Positions 41,572-51,255 of a stretch of DNA of 64,000 bases are shown in pieces (position 1 is the first letter of the stretch; each line of letters opens with the position of its first letter). Source of the stretch: Alphaproteobacteria bacterium (GTDB lineage: Bacteria; Pseudomonadota; Alphaproteobacteria; Micropepsales; Micropepsaceae); NCBI GenBank assembly GCA_025924715.1, contig JAICHV010000007.1, positions 1 to 64,000 on the forward strand. Reading direction: 5' to 3'. Below the pieces are notes generated by a model. The model did no database searches and was not told where the DNA came from. It saw nothing but the letters and a program-made list of their open reading frames with translations. A program made the position numbers and the translations under genes.

Positions 41572-41898
41572 ATGGCCGATTCCCTGCAGATACAGCTCAA
41601 GAAAGGCGTGTTGGAAATGTGCGTGCTGGCACTGCTCTCCAAAAGCGACAATTACGCCTATGACATCGCCAGCCGCATGGCCGAGGCGGTGGGGATGGGC
41701 GAAGGCACCGTTTATCCCTTGATGCGCCGGATGCAGAATGACGGCCTGGTCAGCACATATTTAATGGAGTCCGCCAGCGGTCCCCCGCGCAAATATTATA
41801 AAATCACCCGCACCGGCATGACGGCGTTGAAGGCGCAAAGCGCCGACTGGATGCAGTTCGAAACCTCGGTGCGCAAGATATTGGGAGATGTCCTATGA
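41572..41898 (+). CDS. PadR-family transcriptional regulator
   Basis: A 108-residue winged-helix repressor of the short PadR-s2 type: KKGVLEMCVLALLSKSDNYAYDIASRM (helix-turn-helix), GEGTVYPLMRRMQNDGLVSTYL (recognition helix and wing), and PPRKYYKITRTGMTAL. It is the first gene of a three-gene set with DUF1700 and DUF2807 proteins, a common pairing in which PadR represses the operon. Its stop overlaps the next start by 4 nt. Confidence 0.88.
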   Translation: MADSLQIQLKKGVLEMCVLALLSKSDNYAYDIASRMAEAVGMGEGTVYPLMRRMQNDGLVSTYLMESASGPPRKYYKITRTGMTALKAQSADWMQFETSVRKILGDVL

Positions 41899-42476
41899 AC
41901 CGGATTGAATTTCTCTACCGCTTCCGCCGCGGCTTGACCGGGTTACCAAGCTCCCAGATCGAGGATCTGGTGCTCGACACCGAATCCCATTTCAGCGAAG
42001 GCCGCGCCGCGGGCCGCAGCGAGGAAGAAATCGCCGCCGCCCTGGGCGACCCCTCGCGGCTGGCGCGCGAGCTGCGGGCCGAGGCCGGCTTCAAGCGCTG
42101 GGAGAGTGAGGGCACCCCCAGCAGTCTGGCCGGGCTGGTGCTGGCGCTGCTGGGATTGGCGACCGTCGATGTGATGTTCCTGATCCCTTTCCTGTTCACT
42201 TTGGGCGCGCTCTTCCTGGGCTTCGGCGCCGTGGCGCTGGGGCTGTTCATCGCCGGCACCTTGTTGTCGGTGATTTCGATATTTCCGGGCCTGGCCTGGT
42301 TCGCCTTGACCGGCGGGATGGCCACGCTGCTGGCCTTGGGACTGGCCGGCATCGGATTGATCGCCGGCGGCGTGGGACTGGCCGCCCTGCTCTGGCTGGC
42401 GGTCAATTTCCTGGTGCAATTGCTGATCCGCTATGTCCGGCTGCATTTTCAGCTCATCGACGCCGTTTCGGCTTGA
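41895..42476 (+). CDS. DUF1700 membrane protein
   Basis: A 193-residue protein with the DUF1700 N-terminal domain (FLYRFRRGLTGLPSSQIEDLVLDTESHF to EEEIAAALGDPSRLARELRAE), which is cytoplasmic, followed by four or five membrane helices from about residue 75. The family goes with PadR regulators and is thought to sense envelope state, but its mechanism is not settled. It overlaps padR by 4 nt. Confidence 0.85.
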   Translation: MNRIEFLYRFRRGLTGLPSSQIEDLVLDTESHFSEGRAAGRSEEEIAAALGDPSRLARELRAEAGFKRWESEGTPSSLAGLVLALLGLATVDVMFLIPFLFTLGALFLGFGAVALGLFIAGTLLSVISIFPGLAWFALTGGMATLLALGLAGIGLIAGGVGLAALLWLAVNFLVQLLIRYVRLHFQLIDAVSA

Positions 42477-42488
42477 AGGGAGAACGAC

Positions 42489-43217
42489 ATGGCAAACAAA
42501 TTCGCGGTGGTGGGCGTGTCGGGTCTGGTGGTCTGCGTCGCTTGCCTGACGACGGCGGCGGCGATCGGCGGCCGGGAATTGGCCCATTCCAATTTCGCCG
42601 GCATCGGCGACGGCACAAACTGCGGCTTCGAGCCTTCCAACAATCAAGGCAGCCGCAGCATGGCCTGGAACGGCGGCGACAGCGTCGCCATCGCCATTCC
42701 CGCCAAAGTGCAATATCGCCGCGGCACCGGCGATCAGGTGGTGGTCAGCGGCGATAGCGCGATCCTGCCGCATATCCGGATCAGCGACAGCACCATCAAA
42801 CTGGATTGCCGTTGGCAAGATCGCGGGCCCGGTATCGAGATTACTTTGCCGGGCCGTCAGTTCAGGGGCTTCAAGCTCGCCGGCGCCGGCAGTCTGACCC
42901 TGGACGATATCGATCAGCCCAATCTCAATCTCAGCATCGCGGGGGCCGGAGAGATCAGGGCCAATGGCAAGACCGATGATCTGGATCTGAACATGGCCGG
43001 GGCCGGCAATGCGGATCTGGGCGCGCTGGCGGCCAGCCGCGTCCGCGTGCGCATGGCGGGCGCCAACAACGCGGAGGTTTCGCCGCAAGACGATCTCCAT
43101 GTCAGCATCGCCGGTTTGGGCGATGTGAAATTGCTGACGGAACCGCGCAAGATCGAAAGCGAGATCGCGGGCGCCGGCCACATCACCCATCTCGCCCATC
43201 TCGACAAGGCCATTTAA
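42489..43217 (+). CDS. DUF2807 (head GIN domain) exported protein
   Basis: A 242-residue protein with a signal-like N-terminus (FAVVGVSGLVVCVACLTTAAA) and a DUF2807 beta-helix domain with repeating short motifs such as GFKLAGAGSLTLDDI, LNLSIAGAGEIRANGK, LDLNMAGAGNADLGA and VRVRMAGANNAEVS. The GAG-type turn every 20-25 residues marks the right-handed beta fold. It ends the padR-DUF1700 operon; its role is unknown. Confidence 0.83.
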   Translation: MANKFAVVGVSGLVVCVACLTTAAAIGGRELAHSNFAGIGDGTNCGFEPSNNQGSRSMAWNGGDSVAIAIPAKVQYRRGTGDQVVVSGDSAILPHIRISDSTIKLDCRWQDRGPGIEITLPGRQFRGFKLAGAGSLTLDDIDQPNLNLSIAGAGEIRANGKTDDLDLNMAGAGNADLGALAASRVRVRMAGANNAEVSPQDDLHVSIAGLGDVKLLTEPRKIESEIAGAGHITHLAHLDKAI

Positions 43218-43235
43218 AACAGGCATTCACTGGCC

Positions 43236-44255
43236 ATGAGCCAGACCTTGCGGATCGGCGATGTCACCATTCCCGGCCGGGTGCTGACCGCGCCCATGAC
43301 CGGCGTTTCCGACCTTCCCTTCCGCAAGACCGCCTGCGGTTTGGGCGCGCCCTATGTCGCCACCGAAATGGTGGCTTGCGATAATTTCGCCAAAGGCCGC
43401 CCCGATGTGGTGCGACGCGCCGCGATCGGCGAAGGCCTGCCTTTGATGGTCATCCAACTGGTCGGGCGCGAGGCCGAGTGGATCGCCAAAGGCGCCAAGC
43501 TGGCCGAACAGGCCGGCGCCGACATCATCGATTTCAACATGGGCTGCCCGGCCAAGGAAGTAACCGGCGCCTTGTCCGGCTCCGCCCTGATGCGCGAGCC
43601 GCAATTGGCGGCGCGATTGATCGGCGCCGCGGTCGAGGCAACGAGCCGGCCGGTGACGCTGAAAATGCGCCTGGGCTGGGACGAGCATTGGCGCAACGCG
43701 CCCGAAATCGCGCAGATTGCCGAAAATTTGGGCATCGCCGCCATCACCGTGCATGGCCGCACCCGCCAGCAATTCTATGGCGGGACCGCCGATTGGCGCG
43801 CGGTGGCCGAGGTCAAGCAAGCGGTGCGCATTCCCGTCATCGTCAATGGCGACATTGTCGATCTTGCCTCCGCCAGGGGCGCGCTGGAGCAATCGGGCGC
43901 CGATGCGCTGATGGTCGGGCGCGGCTCTTATGGACGGCCCTGGATCGCCGCGGCGTTGGACCGCGCGCTTGGCCGCGGCGAAGCGCTGGAAGAACCGACG
44001 CCGGCACGGCGTCTGGAAATCCTTCACACGCATTTGGCGGAGACCCTGAAATTTTACGGCGAGGCGCTGGGCCTGAAAGTTTTCCGTAAACATCTGGGGT
44101 GGTATGTCACCGGCGCCCCCCTTGGCGATGCCGCCAGCCGCCGTGAGGCCAAGGCGCAACTGTGTCAAATTGATCGCGTTGCGGCGCTGGAAACGGCGCT
44201 GATGTCATTTTGGACCTCCATGCCCCTTTCAATCGCCGCGGCTACGCCTATTTAG
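43236..44255 (+). CDS. dusB: tRNA-dihydrouridine synthase DusB
   Basis: A 339-residue FMN-dependent enzyme that reduces uridines in the tRNA D-loop. It has VLTAPMTGVSDLPFRKTACGLGA at the N-terminus, the catalytic Cys in DFNMGCPAKEVTGALSGSALM, LKMRLGWDE, ITVHGRTRQQFYGGTADW, and VNGDIVDLASARGALEQSGADALMVGRGSYGRPW. The NMGCPAKEV form indicates DusB. In many alphaproteobacteria dusB precedes ntrBC; here it precedes an RND operon. A dusA gene lies 5 kb downstream. Confidence 0.92.
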   Translation: MSQTLRIGDVTIPGRVLTAPMTGVSDLPFRKTACGLGAPYVATEMVACDNFAKGRPDVVRRAAIGEGLPLMVIQLVGREAEWIAKGAKLAEQAGADIIDFNMGCPAKEVTGALSGSALMREPQLAARLIGAAVEATSRPVTLKMRLGWDEHWRNAPEIAQIAENLGIAAITVHGRTRQQFYGGTADWRAVAEVKQAVRIPVIVNGDIVDLASARGALEQSGADALMVGRGSYGRPWIAAALDRALGRGEALEEPTPARRLEILHTHLAETLKFYGEALGLKVFRKHLGWYVTGAPLGDAASRREAKAQLCQIDRVAALETALMSFWTSMPLSIAAATPI

Positions 44256-44327
44256 CGCAAAGCCGGGTTGGGAATTGCGGCGGTGTTCTGCTAGGGAATG
44301 CCGCCTTTTTGGCTTGAGGGATTTTCC

Positions 44328-45428
44328 ATGCGTCATTGGACAGTGATCGCGCTGGCAGCGCTGGCTTTGAGCGCTTGCGGCCGGCAGCAGCAACAGCCGA
44401 AATTCCCTCCCCCCGTTGTGGGCTTTGTCACTTTGCACGAACAGACCGTGCCGCTGGCGGTGGAATTGCCGGGGCGCACCGATCCTTTCGCCGTTTCGGA
44501 AATTCGTCCGCAGGTGTCGGGGATTATCAAGCAGCGCTTGTTCACCGAGGGCTCCGTGGTCAAGGCGGGCCAGCCGCTTTATCAGATCGATCCCGCACCC
44601 TATCGCGCCGCTTACGACAGCGCCGCCGCCAATCTGGCCAGCGCCAAATTGAAGGCCGAACGCTATGCCGCCCTGCTGAAGCAGAATGCCATCGCGCCCC
44701 AAGACAACGACACCGCCCAGGCCGCATATAAACAGGCCTTGGCCGCCACCGAAGGCGCCAAGATCAATCTGGATTATACCCGCATCACCGCGCCGATCGG
44801 CGGGCGCATCGGCGCCTCCAGCGTCACACCCGGCGCCCTGGTGACCGCCAACCAGGCCCAGGCGCTGGCGACGATTTCCACCCTCGATCCGATCTATGTC
44901 GATATCGACCAGTCCAGCAGCGAAGTGCTGGCGCTCAAACGCGCCGTCCAGTCCGGCGAGATCGAGAAAGGCGCCGGCCTCACCGCCAAGGTGACGCTGA
45001 CCTTGGATGACGGCACGCCTTATGACCGCCCCGGCAAGCTGCAATTCACCGATGTGATGGTGAACCAGGCCACCAGCACGGTGCAGCTGCGCGCCCTGTT
45101 CCCCAATCCGGAAGGTCTGCTGCTTCCCGGACTCTATGTCCGCGCCACCATCGTCGAAGGCATCGATCCGCATGGCCTGCTGGTGCCGCAACAGGCGATC
45201 GGCCGCGATGCCAAGGGTGACGCCACGGCCCTGGTGGTGGACGACAAGAATTTCACCCGGCTGCGCAAGGTGAAGACCGGCCGCGCCGTGGCCGGACAAT
45301 GGCAGGTGCTGGACGGCCTGAGGCCGGGCGACAGAGTGGTGATCGAAGGGCTGTCCAAGGTGATGCCGGACATGCCGGTCCAGCCGCAGGAAATGGCCGT
45401 ACCGGGATCCAAGCCGGCGAGGCAATAA
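44328..45428 (+). CDS. RND efflux periplasmic adaptor lipoprotein (AcrA/MexA family)
   Basis: A 366-residue membrane fusion protein linking an RND pump to an outer membrane channel. It has a lipoprotein signal with lipobox LSAC (Cys about residue 17), a lipoyl-like half motif (ELPGRTDPFAVSEIRPQVSGII, FTEGSVVKAGQPLYQIDP), an alpha-hairpin (residues about 95-160) and the second lipoyl half (LDYTRITAPIGGRIGASSVTPG). The ATG at 44328 has GAGGG upstream. The pump gene follows after 2 nt. Confidence 0.93.
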   Translation: MRHWTVIALAALALSACGRQQQQPKFPPPVVGFVTLHEQTVPLAVELPGRTDPFAVSEIRPQVSGIIKQRLFTEGSVVKAGQPLYQIDPAPYRAAYDSAAANLASAKLKAERYAALLKQNAIAPQDNDTAQAAYKQALAATEGAKINLDYTRITAPIGGRIGASSVTPGALVTANQAQALATISTLDPIYVDIDQSSSEVLALKRAVQSGEIEKGAGLTAKVTLTLDDGTPYDRPGKLQFTDVMVNQATSTVQLRALFPNPEGLLLPGLYVRATIVEGIDPHGLLVPQQAIGRDAKGDATALVVDDKNFTRLRKVKTGRAVAGQWQVLDGLRPGDRVVIEGLSKVMPDMPVQPQEMAVPGSKPARQ

Positions 45429-45430
45429 AC

Positions 45431-48400
45431 ATGTTGTCGCGCTTTTTCATCGACCGGCCCGTTTTTGCCTGGGTGATCGCCATCGTCATCATGCTGGCGG
45501 GCGGCATCGCCGCGCTCAGCCTGCCGGTGGAGCAATATCCCGTGATCGCCCCGCCCGCGGTGGTGATCAGCGCCGTCTATCCCGGCGCCGACGCCGAAAG
45601 CCTGCAGAATTCGGTCACCCAAGTGATCGAGCAGCAGCTCACCGGCGTCGACCATCTGCTCTATTTCTCGTCCTCCTCGACCGCCGCCGGCACCGTCTCC
45701 ATCACCGCCACCTTCGAGCCCGGCACCGATCCCGACATCGCCCAGGTCCAGGTCCAGAACAAATTGCAGCAAGCAGTGCCGATCCTGCCCGCCGAGGTGC
45801 AGCAGCAGGGCATCACCGTCGCCAAGGCGCAATCGAACTTCATCATCGTCATCGCGGTGGCCGACCAGAGCGGCCGTTACGACAATGTCGATATCGCCGA
45901 TTTCGTCGTCAGCCGCATGCAGGACCCGATCAGCCGCGTGTCCGGCGTCGGCAATGTGGAGGTGTTCGGCTCGCAATACGCCATGCGCATCTGGCTGGAT
46001 CCCTTCAAGCTGCACAATTACGGCTTGGAGCCGTCGGATATCCGCGCCGCCATCCTCGCCCAGAACACCCAGGTTTCCGCCGGCCAGATCGGCGGGCAGC
46101 CCGCCGCGCCGCAAACCCAGCTCAACGCCACGGTGACGTCGCAGTCGCGGCTGCAGACCCCGCAGCAGTTCCGGGACATCATTCTCAAAACCTCGCCCAG
46201 CGGCGCGGTGGTGCATCTGTCGGACGTGGCGCGGGTGGAAATCGGCGCCGATGCCTATGTCTTCAAAAGCCTGCTGAACGGCAAGGCGGCCTCGGGTATG
46301 GCGGTGATGCTGGCGCCCGGCGCCAATGCGCTGCGCACCGTCGACATGGTCAAACAGCGCGCCGAGTCGCTGCGCGCCGATCTGCCGCCCGGCATGGTGA
46401 TGTCCTTTCCGCTGGACAATACCGAATTCATCCGCCTGTCGATCCATGACGTGGTCGTGACCCTGATCGTCGCCATCTTCCTGGTGGTGCTGGTCATGTT
46501 CATTTTCCTGCAGAACTGGCGCGTGACCCTGGTTCCGGCGGTCGCGGTGCCGGTGGTGCTGCTGGGCACTTTCGGCGTGCTGGCCGCTTTCGGCTACACC
46601 ATCAACACTCTGACCTTGTTCGCCCTGGTGCTGGTGATCGGGCTTCTGGTCGACGATGCCATCGTGGTGGTGGAGAATGTCGAGCGCATCATGCGCGAGG
46701 AGCGATTGCCGCCGCGCGAAGCGACCTTGAAAAGCATGCAGGAAATCACCGGCGCCCTGATCGGCATCGGCTTGGTGCTGACCGCCGTGTTTCTGCCGAT
46801 GGCCTTTTTCGGCGGCTCGACCGGGGCGATCTATCGCCAGTTTTCGGTCACCATCGTCTCGGCCATGGTATTGTCGATCATGGTCGCCCTGGTTCTGACG
46901 CCGGCGCTCTGCGCCACCCTGCTGAGGCCCTATGACGACGTCCATGCGCTGCATGGACGGTTCTTCACCTGGTTCAACCGCAGCTTCGAGCGGATGCGCC
47001 TGGGCTATGCCCGGTGGCTGCAGGGCGTGCTGTCCGTCTCTCTGATCACCATGCTGGTCTATGGCGGAATCGTCGCCGCGCTGGTGGTGTTGTTCCTGCG
47101 GATGCCGACGGGCTTTCTGCCGGACGAAGACCAGGGCTATTTCATGACCCTGATCAGCCTGCCCTCGGGCGCGATGCAGGACCGCACCATGGCCGTGGCG
47201 GAGCAGGTCAGCGACTATCTGGAGAAAAACGAAGGCAAGAATATCGAATTCAATTTCACCGTCGCCGGCTATGGGTTTTACGGCACCGGGCAGAATACCG
47301 GCATTGTCTTTACCCGGTTGAAGGATTTCGACCAGCGCAAGGGGCGGGCAAACAGCGCCCAGGCGATCACCCAGCGCGCTTTCGGCGCCTTCATGCAAAT
47401 CCGCGACGCCATGGTGTATCCTATTGTGCCCCCGTCGGTCAGCGAGCTTGGCAATTCCAGCGGTTTCGACATCCAAATGGAAGACCGCGGCAATCTGGGT
47501 CATGACGGCTTGATCCAGGCCCGCAACATGCTTTTGGGCATGGCGGCGCAGGATCCCAAACTGGCCGGGGTGAGACCCGCCAGCCTGGAAGACACCGCCC
47601 AACTGCATCTGGACGTGGATAAGGCCAAGGCCAATGCGCTGGGGCTGTCGCTCAGCGACGTCAACGCCACTTTGTCCACCGCCTGGGGCGGCAGTTTCGT
47701 CAACAATTTCGTCGATCGCGGCCGCATCAAGCGGGTCTATATCGAGGGCGATGCGCCCTATCGCTCCAAGCCGGACGATCTTTCGCTTTGGTATGTGCGC
47801 GGCAGCAGCGGCGAGATGGCGCCGCTGTCCGCCATCACCACGCCGCATTGGACGCAAGGGCCCGCGGCGCTGACCCGCTACAACGGCCTGCCTTCTGTCG
47901 AGCTCAATGGCCAGGGCGCGCCGGGCGTCAGTTCGGGCGAGGCGCTCAAGGAAATGGATGCGATCTTCCAGAAACTGCCCAAGGGTGTCGCCTATGAACT
48001 GACCGGCCTGTCCTATCAGGAACAGGCGGCGGGCGCTCAGGCCCCCGCGCTTTATGCTTTGTCGATCCTGGTGGTCTATCTGTGCCTGGCGGCGCTGTAT
48101 GAGAGCTGGGCCATCCCGCTCTCGGTGATGATGGTGATTCCGTTGGGCGTCATCGGCGCGGTGATCGCGGCCAGCTTGCGGGGCCTGTTCAATGACATCT
48201 ATTTCCAGGTCGGCCTCCTCACCACCATCGGCTTGTCGGCCAAGAACGCCATTCTGATCGTCGAATTCGCCGTGGATTTCGAGAAGCAGGGCATGAAAGC
48301 CCGCGAAGCGGCGCTGACGGCGGCGCGCATGCGACTGAGGCCCATCCTGATGACCTCGATCGCCTTCATCGCCGGCGTCTCGCCGCTGGTGGTGGCGGGC

Positions 48401-48535
48401 GGCGCCGGGGCCGGCAGCCAGAACGACATCGGAACCGGCGTGGTCGGCGGCATGATCTCGGCCACCGTGCTGGCGATTTTCTTCGTGCCGGTGTTCTTCC
48501 AGCTCATCAACAAGGGCCTGCAGCACCACGAGTGA
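45431..48535 (+). CDS. RND multidrug efflux pump, AcrB/MexB (HAE1) family
   Basis: A 1034-residue inner membrane pump of the hydrophobe/amphiphile efflux-1 class. It starts MLSRFFIDRPVFAWVIAIV, typical of the family, and has the proton-relay aspartates in VIGLLVDDAIVVVENVERIM near residue 400, FLPMAFFGGSTGAIYRQFS, the porter domains between helices 1-2 and 7-8, and GLSAKNAILIVEFA near residue 940. The tracked start is too early. No TolC-like channel gene or local regulator adjoins the pair. Substrates cannot be deduced. Confidence 0.94.
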   Translation: MLSRFFIDRPVFAWVIAIVIMLAGGIAALSLPVEQYPVIAPPAVVISAVYPGADAESLQNSVTQVIEQQLTGVDHLLYFSSSSTAAGTVSITATFEPGTDPDIAQVQVQNKLQQAVPILPAEVQQQGITVAKAQSNFIIVIAVADQSGRYDNVDIADFVVSRMQDPISRVSGVGNVEVFGSQYAMRIWLDPFKLHNYGLEPSDIRAAILAQNTQVSAGQIGGQPAAPQTQLNATVTSQSRLQTPQQFRDIILKTSPSGAVVHLSDVARVEIGADAYVFKSLLNGKAASGMAVMLAPGANALRTVDMVKQRAESLRADLPPGMVMSFPLDNTEFIRLSIHDVVVTLIVAIFLVVLVMFIFLQNWRVTLVPAVAVPVVLLGTFGVLAAFGYTINTLTLFALVLVIGLLVDDAIVVVENVERIMREERLPPREATLKSMQEITGALIGIGLVLTAVFLPMAFFGGSTGAIYRQFSVTIVSAMVLSIMVALVLTPALCATLLRPYDDVHALHGRFFTWFNRSFERMRLGYARWLQGVLSVSLITMLVYGGIVAALVVLFLRMPTGFLPDEDQGYFMTLISLPSGAMQDRTMAVAEQVSDYLEKNEGKNIEFNFTVAGYGFYGTGQNTGIVFTRLKDFDQRKGRANSAQAITQRAFGAFMQIRDAMVYPIVPPSVSELGNSSGFDIQMEDRGNLGHDGLIQARNMLLGMAAQDPKLAGVRPASLEDTAQLHLDVDKAKANALGLSLSDVNATLSTAWGGSFVNNFVDRGRIKRVYIEGDAPYRSKPDDLSLWYVRGSSGEMAPLSAITTPHWTQGPAALTRYNGLPSVELNGQGAPGVSSGEALKEMDAIFQKLPKGVAYELTGLSYQEQAAGAQAPALYALSILVVYLCLAALYESWAIPLSVMMVIPLGVIGAVIAASLRGLFNDIYFQVGLLTTIGLSAKNAILIVEFAVDFEKQGMKAREAALTAARMRLRPILMTSIAFIAGVSPLVVAGGAGAGSQNDIGTGVVGGMISATVLAIFFVPVFFQLINKGLQHHE

Positions 48536-48575
48536 GGGACTGTGCTAAGGCCGCCTTGGCTGGGGCTTGAAGCGC

Positions 48576-49124
48576 TTATTTTCCACTCTTGGCCTGGCCG
48601 GCCTTTGCTGCGTTATAGGCACCCAGCTGATCCGCCTTGAGCTTGGTCACTTCGATCCTGGGACCTTCCGGGGTTTGGACCTTTCCCATCAAAATGCGGT
48701 CCCCGCTTTCCAGCTTTCCCAAATACACGCCGCGTTCCGGAAGAATGACCGTCGCCTCCCCGTTTTCCATGACCGTGACCATTCCACCCGCCTCCACCGC
48801 TTTGGCGGACATCTTCCGCAGGGCCGAAAAATAAGGCTCCCGCCGCCAGGATTGCGACGCGCCATCGTCGACCTGAACGACCACATGCCGATCGCTTTCC
48901 GCCACCAGCACCATCTTGCAATTGTTCGGCTTCCAGGCCTCGTCCAAATGCGGATCCATGAGCCACAGGCAGTGAAAGCTCCGGCAGGATTGCGGCCGCT
49001 CGCTGTAGATGGCGCAGCCCTTGCTCCCGTCCACATGCACGCATAGCCGGCCCTGGGGCTTTTCGAGCTCCGAAACTTGCAGCAACTTGCAGCATAGGGT
49101 GCAGTCGCCACATTCCTTGACCAT
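48576..49124 (-). CDS. YkgJ-family cysteine cluster protein
   Basis: A 182-residue protein with the YkgJ/UPF0153 cysteine arrangement: CGDCTLCCKLLQV at the N-terminus, then CVHVDGSKGCAIYSERPQSCRSFHCLW, a likely zinc or iron-sulfur site of about eight cysteines. Function is not established. The C-terminal half lacks cysteines and is predicted beta-rich. The ATG at 49124 is preferred to the tracked GTG one codon earlier. Confidence 0.83.
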   Translation of the reverse strand: MVKECGDCTLCCKLLQVSELEKPQGRLCVHVDGSKGCAIYSERPQSCRSFHCLWLMDPHLDEAWKPNNCKMVLVAESDRHVVVQVDDGASQSWRREPYFSALRKMSAKAVEAGGMVTVMENGEATVILPERGVYLGKLESGDRILMGKVQTPEGPRIEVTKLKADQLGAYNAAKAGQAKSGK

Positions 49125-49241
49125 CACTTGGACCTTTATCTACCCCCGCCTTTGGCAAGGCGGCGCCTGCCACTATAATGGGATATGGTGAGACGGCGAA
49201 ATGCCGCAAATGCCCGTCACATCCTTTGGTGCCAAGGAATA

Positions 49242-50225
49242 ATGCGCAAAGATCAACACCCTATCATCGCCGTCGCCCCGATGATGGACTGGACAGACAG
49301 CCATTGCCGGGTGTTGCACCGGCTGCTGACCGCGCGCACGTTGCTCTATAGCGAAATGGTGACCGCCGACGCGGTGCTGCGCGGCGACCGCGCCCGGCTG
49401 TTGGGCTTTGACGCCAGCGAACATCCCCTGGCGCTGCAACTGGGCGGCAGCGAGCCGGCCAAATTGGCTGAGGCGGCCCGCATCGGCGAGGATTTCGGTT
49501 ATGACGAGATCAATCTCAATGTCGGCTGCCCCTCGGACCGGGTGCAATCGGGACGGTTCGGCGCCTGCCTGATGAAGGAGCCGGCGCTGGTGGGTGATTG
49601 CATGGCCGCGATGGCCCGCGCGGTGCGCCTGCCCGTCACCGTCAAATGCCGGCTGGGCGTGGACGAACAGGACCCCGAACTCAGCCTGCGCGATCTGATC
49701 GGCCAATGCGCCGCCGCCGGCGTAACGAATTTCGCGGTCCATGCGCGCAAAGCCTGGCTGGACGGGTTGTCGCCCAAGGAAAACCGGGACATTCCGCCTC
49801 TGGATTACGAACTGGTCTATCGCGTCAAACGGGAAAATCCCCGGCTCACCATCACCTTGAATGGCGGCATCCAGACTTTGGAGACGGCGGAGGCTCATCT
49901 GGCCCATGTCGATGGCGTGATGCTGGGCCGTGCCGCCTATCAAAGCCCTGCCCTGCTGGCGGAGATCGATGCGCGTTTTTTTGGGGGCGCAGCGGTCGAT
50001 CTCGATCAGGCGGTGAGCGCTTATTGCGAGTATGTCGAACGCAAGTTGGCGCAAGGTGTGCGGCTCAACTCCATGACCAAACATATGCTGGGGCTTTATA
50101 ACGGCCGCAAGGGCGCCCGCCCGTTCCGCCGCCATCTCAGCGAGAACGCCACGCGAGAGGGCGCCGGCATCACCGTGCTGCGCGACGCGCTGGCTTTCCT
50201 GCAACGCGACTCCATCGAGGCTTAG
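49242..50225 (+). CDS. dusA: tRNA-dihydrouridine synthase DusA
   Basis: A 327-residue dihydrouridine synthase of the DusA type, modifying U20/U20a of tRNA. Landmarks are IAVAPMMDWTDSHCRVLHRLL, LYSEMVTADAVLRGD, the catalytic Cys in INLNVGCPSDRVQSGRFGACLM, FAVHARKAWLDGLSPKENRDIPPL (a DusA-specific segment), and MLGRAAYQSPALL. The ATG at 49242 has AAGGA 4 nt upstream; the tracked start is 19 codons early. Its stop overlaps the opposing esterase stop by 4 nt. Confidence 0.94.
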   Translation: MRKDQHPIIAVAPMMDWTDSHCRVLHRLLTARTLLYSEMVTADAVLRGDRARLLGFDASEHPLALQLGGSEPAKLAEAARIGEDFGYDEINLNVGCPSDRVQSGRFGACLMKEPALVGDCMAAMARAVRLPVTVKCRLGVDEQDPELSLRDLIGQCAAAGVTNFAVHARKAWLDGLSPKENRDIPPLDYELVYRVKRENPRLTITLNGGIQTLETAEAHLAHVDGVMLGRAAYQSPALLAEIDARFFGGAAVDLDQAVSAYCEYVERKLAQGVRLNSMTKHMLGLYNGRKGARPFRRHLSENATREGAGITVLRDALAFLQRDSIEA

Positions 50226-51241
50226 CCCCGAAAAAAGCCGTGGCTCCTGGCCCAGGCCACCAGCAGCTCCGGCCAGATGGCACCGGGCTTGCCCGCCATC
50301 TTGGCGATGCCGAAGCCATGGCCCCCCTGCTCGAAGACATGCAGCTCTGCCGGCACGCCCGCGGCGCGAAGGCCTGCGAAGAACGCGATACCGTTCGGAG
50401 CCGGCGGAACAAGCGGGTCGTCCGCGGCCAGGGCGATAAAAACCGGAGGCGCCGCCGCGGTGACGTTCTTCTCGCAGGAATAAAGATCGATCTGTTCCGG
50501 CGTGGGCGCGGCCCCCAACAAGGCAAGACGCGAGCCGTTATGTGCGCCTTCGCCCATCGTCACCACCGGATAGAGCGTCACCACGAAATTGGGCTTGGCA
50601 TCGGCATTGTCGGCGGCATCTACCGGCCGGTAAACCGGCGCTGCGAACCGCGTGGCCAGAGAACAGGCGACATGGCCACCCGCCGAAAAGCCCAGGAAAC
50701 CGACACGCGCCGGATCAAGACCGAAGCGGGCGGCATTGGCGCGCACCAGCCGCATGGCCCGCTGGGCATCCTGCAGCGGCACATTCGAGCGCTCGGCCCA
50801 GCCCTCGCCGGGGAGCCGGTAGCGCAGGACGAAACAGGTGACGCCGAATCCGGTCAGGCGGCGCGCGGTTTCGAAGGCCTCTCCGTCCAGATATTCGCGG
50901 ACATAGCCGCCGCCCGGCGCCAGGATCACGGCCGAACCGTCAGGCCGGTCCGGGCGAAACACATCCAGGCGCGGCACGCCGATATGGTCGGCGGACCGGT
51001 CGGGCGGCATGCCCGCGATGGCGTGGTTGGTGACGCGCTGCGGTGGCAGGTCAAGACCGGCACCCCCGGGTGGCGTCCCCGGCCACAGGACAAGATTTTC
51101 GCCTGGATCGCCGGGCAGGATGCCGTCGCCCGGCATCACGGTTTGCGCCTGGGCTCCCGTGGTCAGCACGGCCATGCCGGCCAGGCCGAAGCCGATGGCG
51201 GCGCGGCGATCCAGGCCGATGCGTGCTGCGGTCTCATCCAT
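50222..51241 (-). CDS. Exported alpha/beta hydrolase (esterase/lipase family)
   Basis: A 339-residue hydrolase with a Tat-type signal (GLDRRAAIGFGLAGMAVLTTGAQA). The fold shows the oxyanion segment VILAPGGGYVREYLDGE, the nucleophile GFSAGGHVACSLA with Ser near residue 195, an acid in ALAADDPLVP and His in FEQGGHGFGI. This pattern fits the BD-FAE/acetylxylan-esterase-like group often acting on acylated carbohydrates, but the substrate is unknown. It lies 14 nt downstream of the phosphomannomutase gene and may be co-transcribed. Confidence 0.87.
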   Translation of the reverse strand: MDETAARIGLDRRAAIGFGLAGMAVLTTGAQAQTVMPGDGILPGDPGENLVLWPGTPPGGAGLDLPPQRVTNHAIAGMPPDRSADHIGVPRLDVFRPDRPDGSAVILAPGGGYVREYLDGEAFETARRLTGFGVTCFVLRYRLPGEGWAERSNVPLQDAQRAMRLVRANAARFGLDPARVGFLGFSAGGHVACSLATRFAAPVYRPVDAADNADAKPNFVVTLYPVVTMGEGAHNGSRLALLGAAPTPEQIDLYSCEKNVTAAAPPVFIALAADDPLVPPAPNGIAFFAGLRAAGVPAELHVFEQGGHGFGIAKMAGKPGAIWPELLVAWARSHGFFRG

Positions 51242-51255
51242 GACCGCAGGATATA

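Noticed and set aside
45134-48529. An 1131-codon frame antisense to the RND pump
   Set aside because: Same reasoning: low-complexity, His/Gln-rich translation on the opposite strand of a clear 1034-residue pump.
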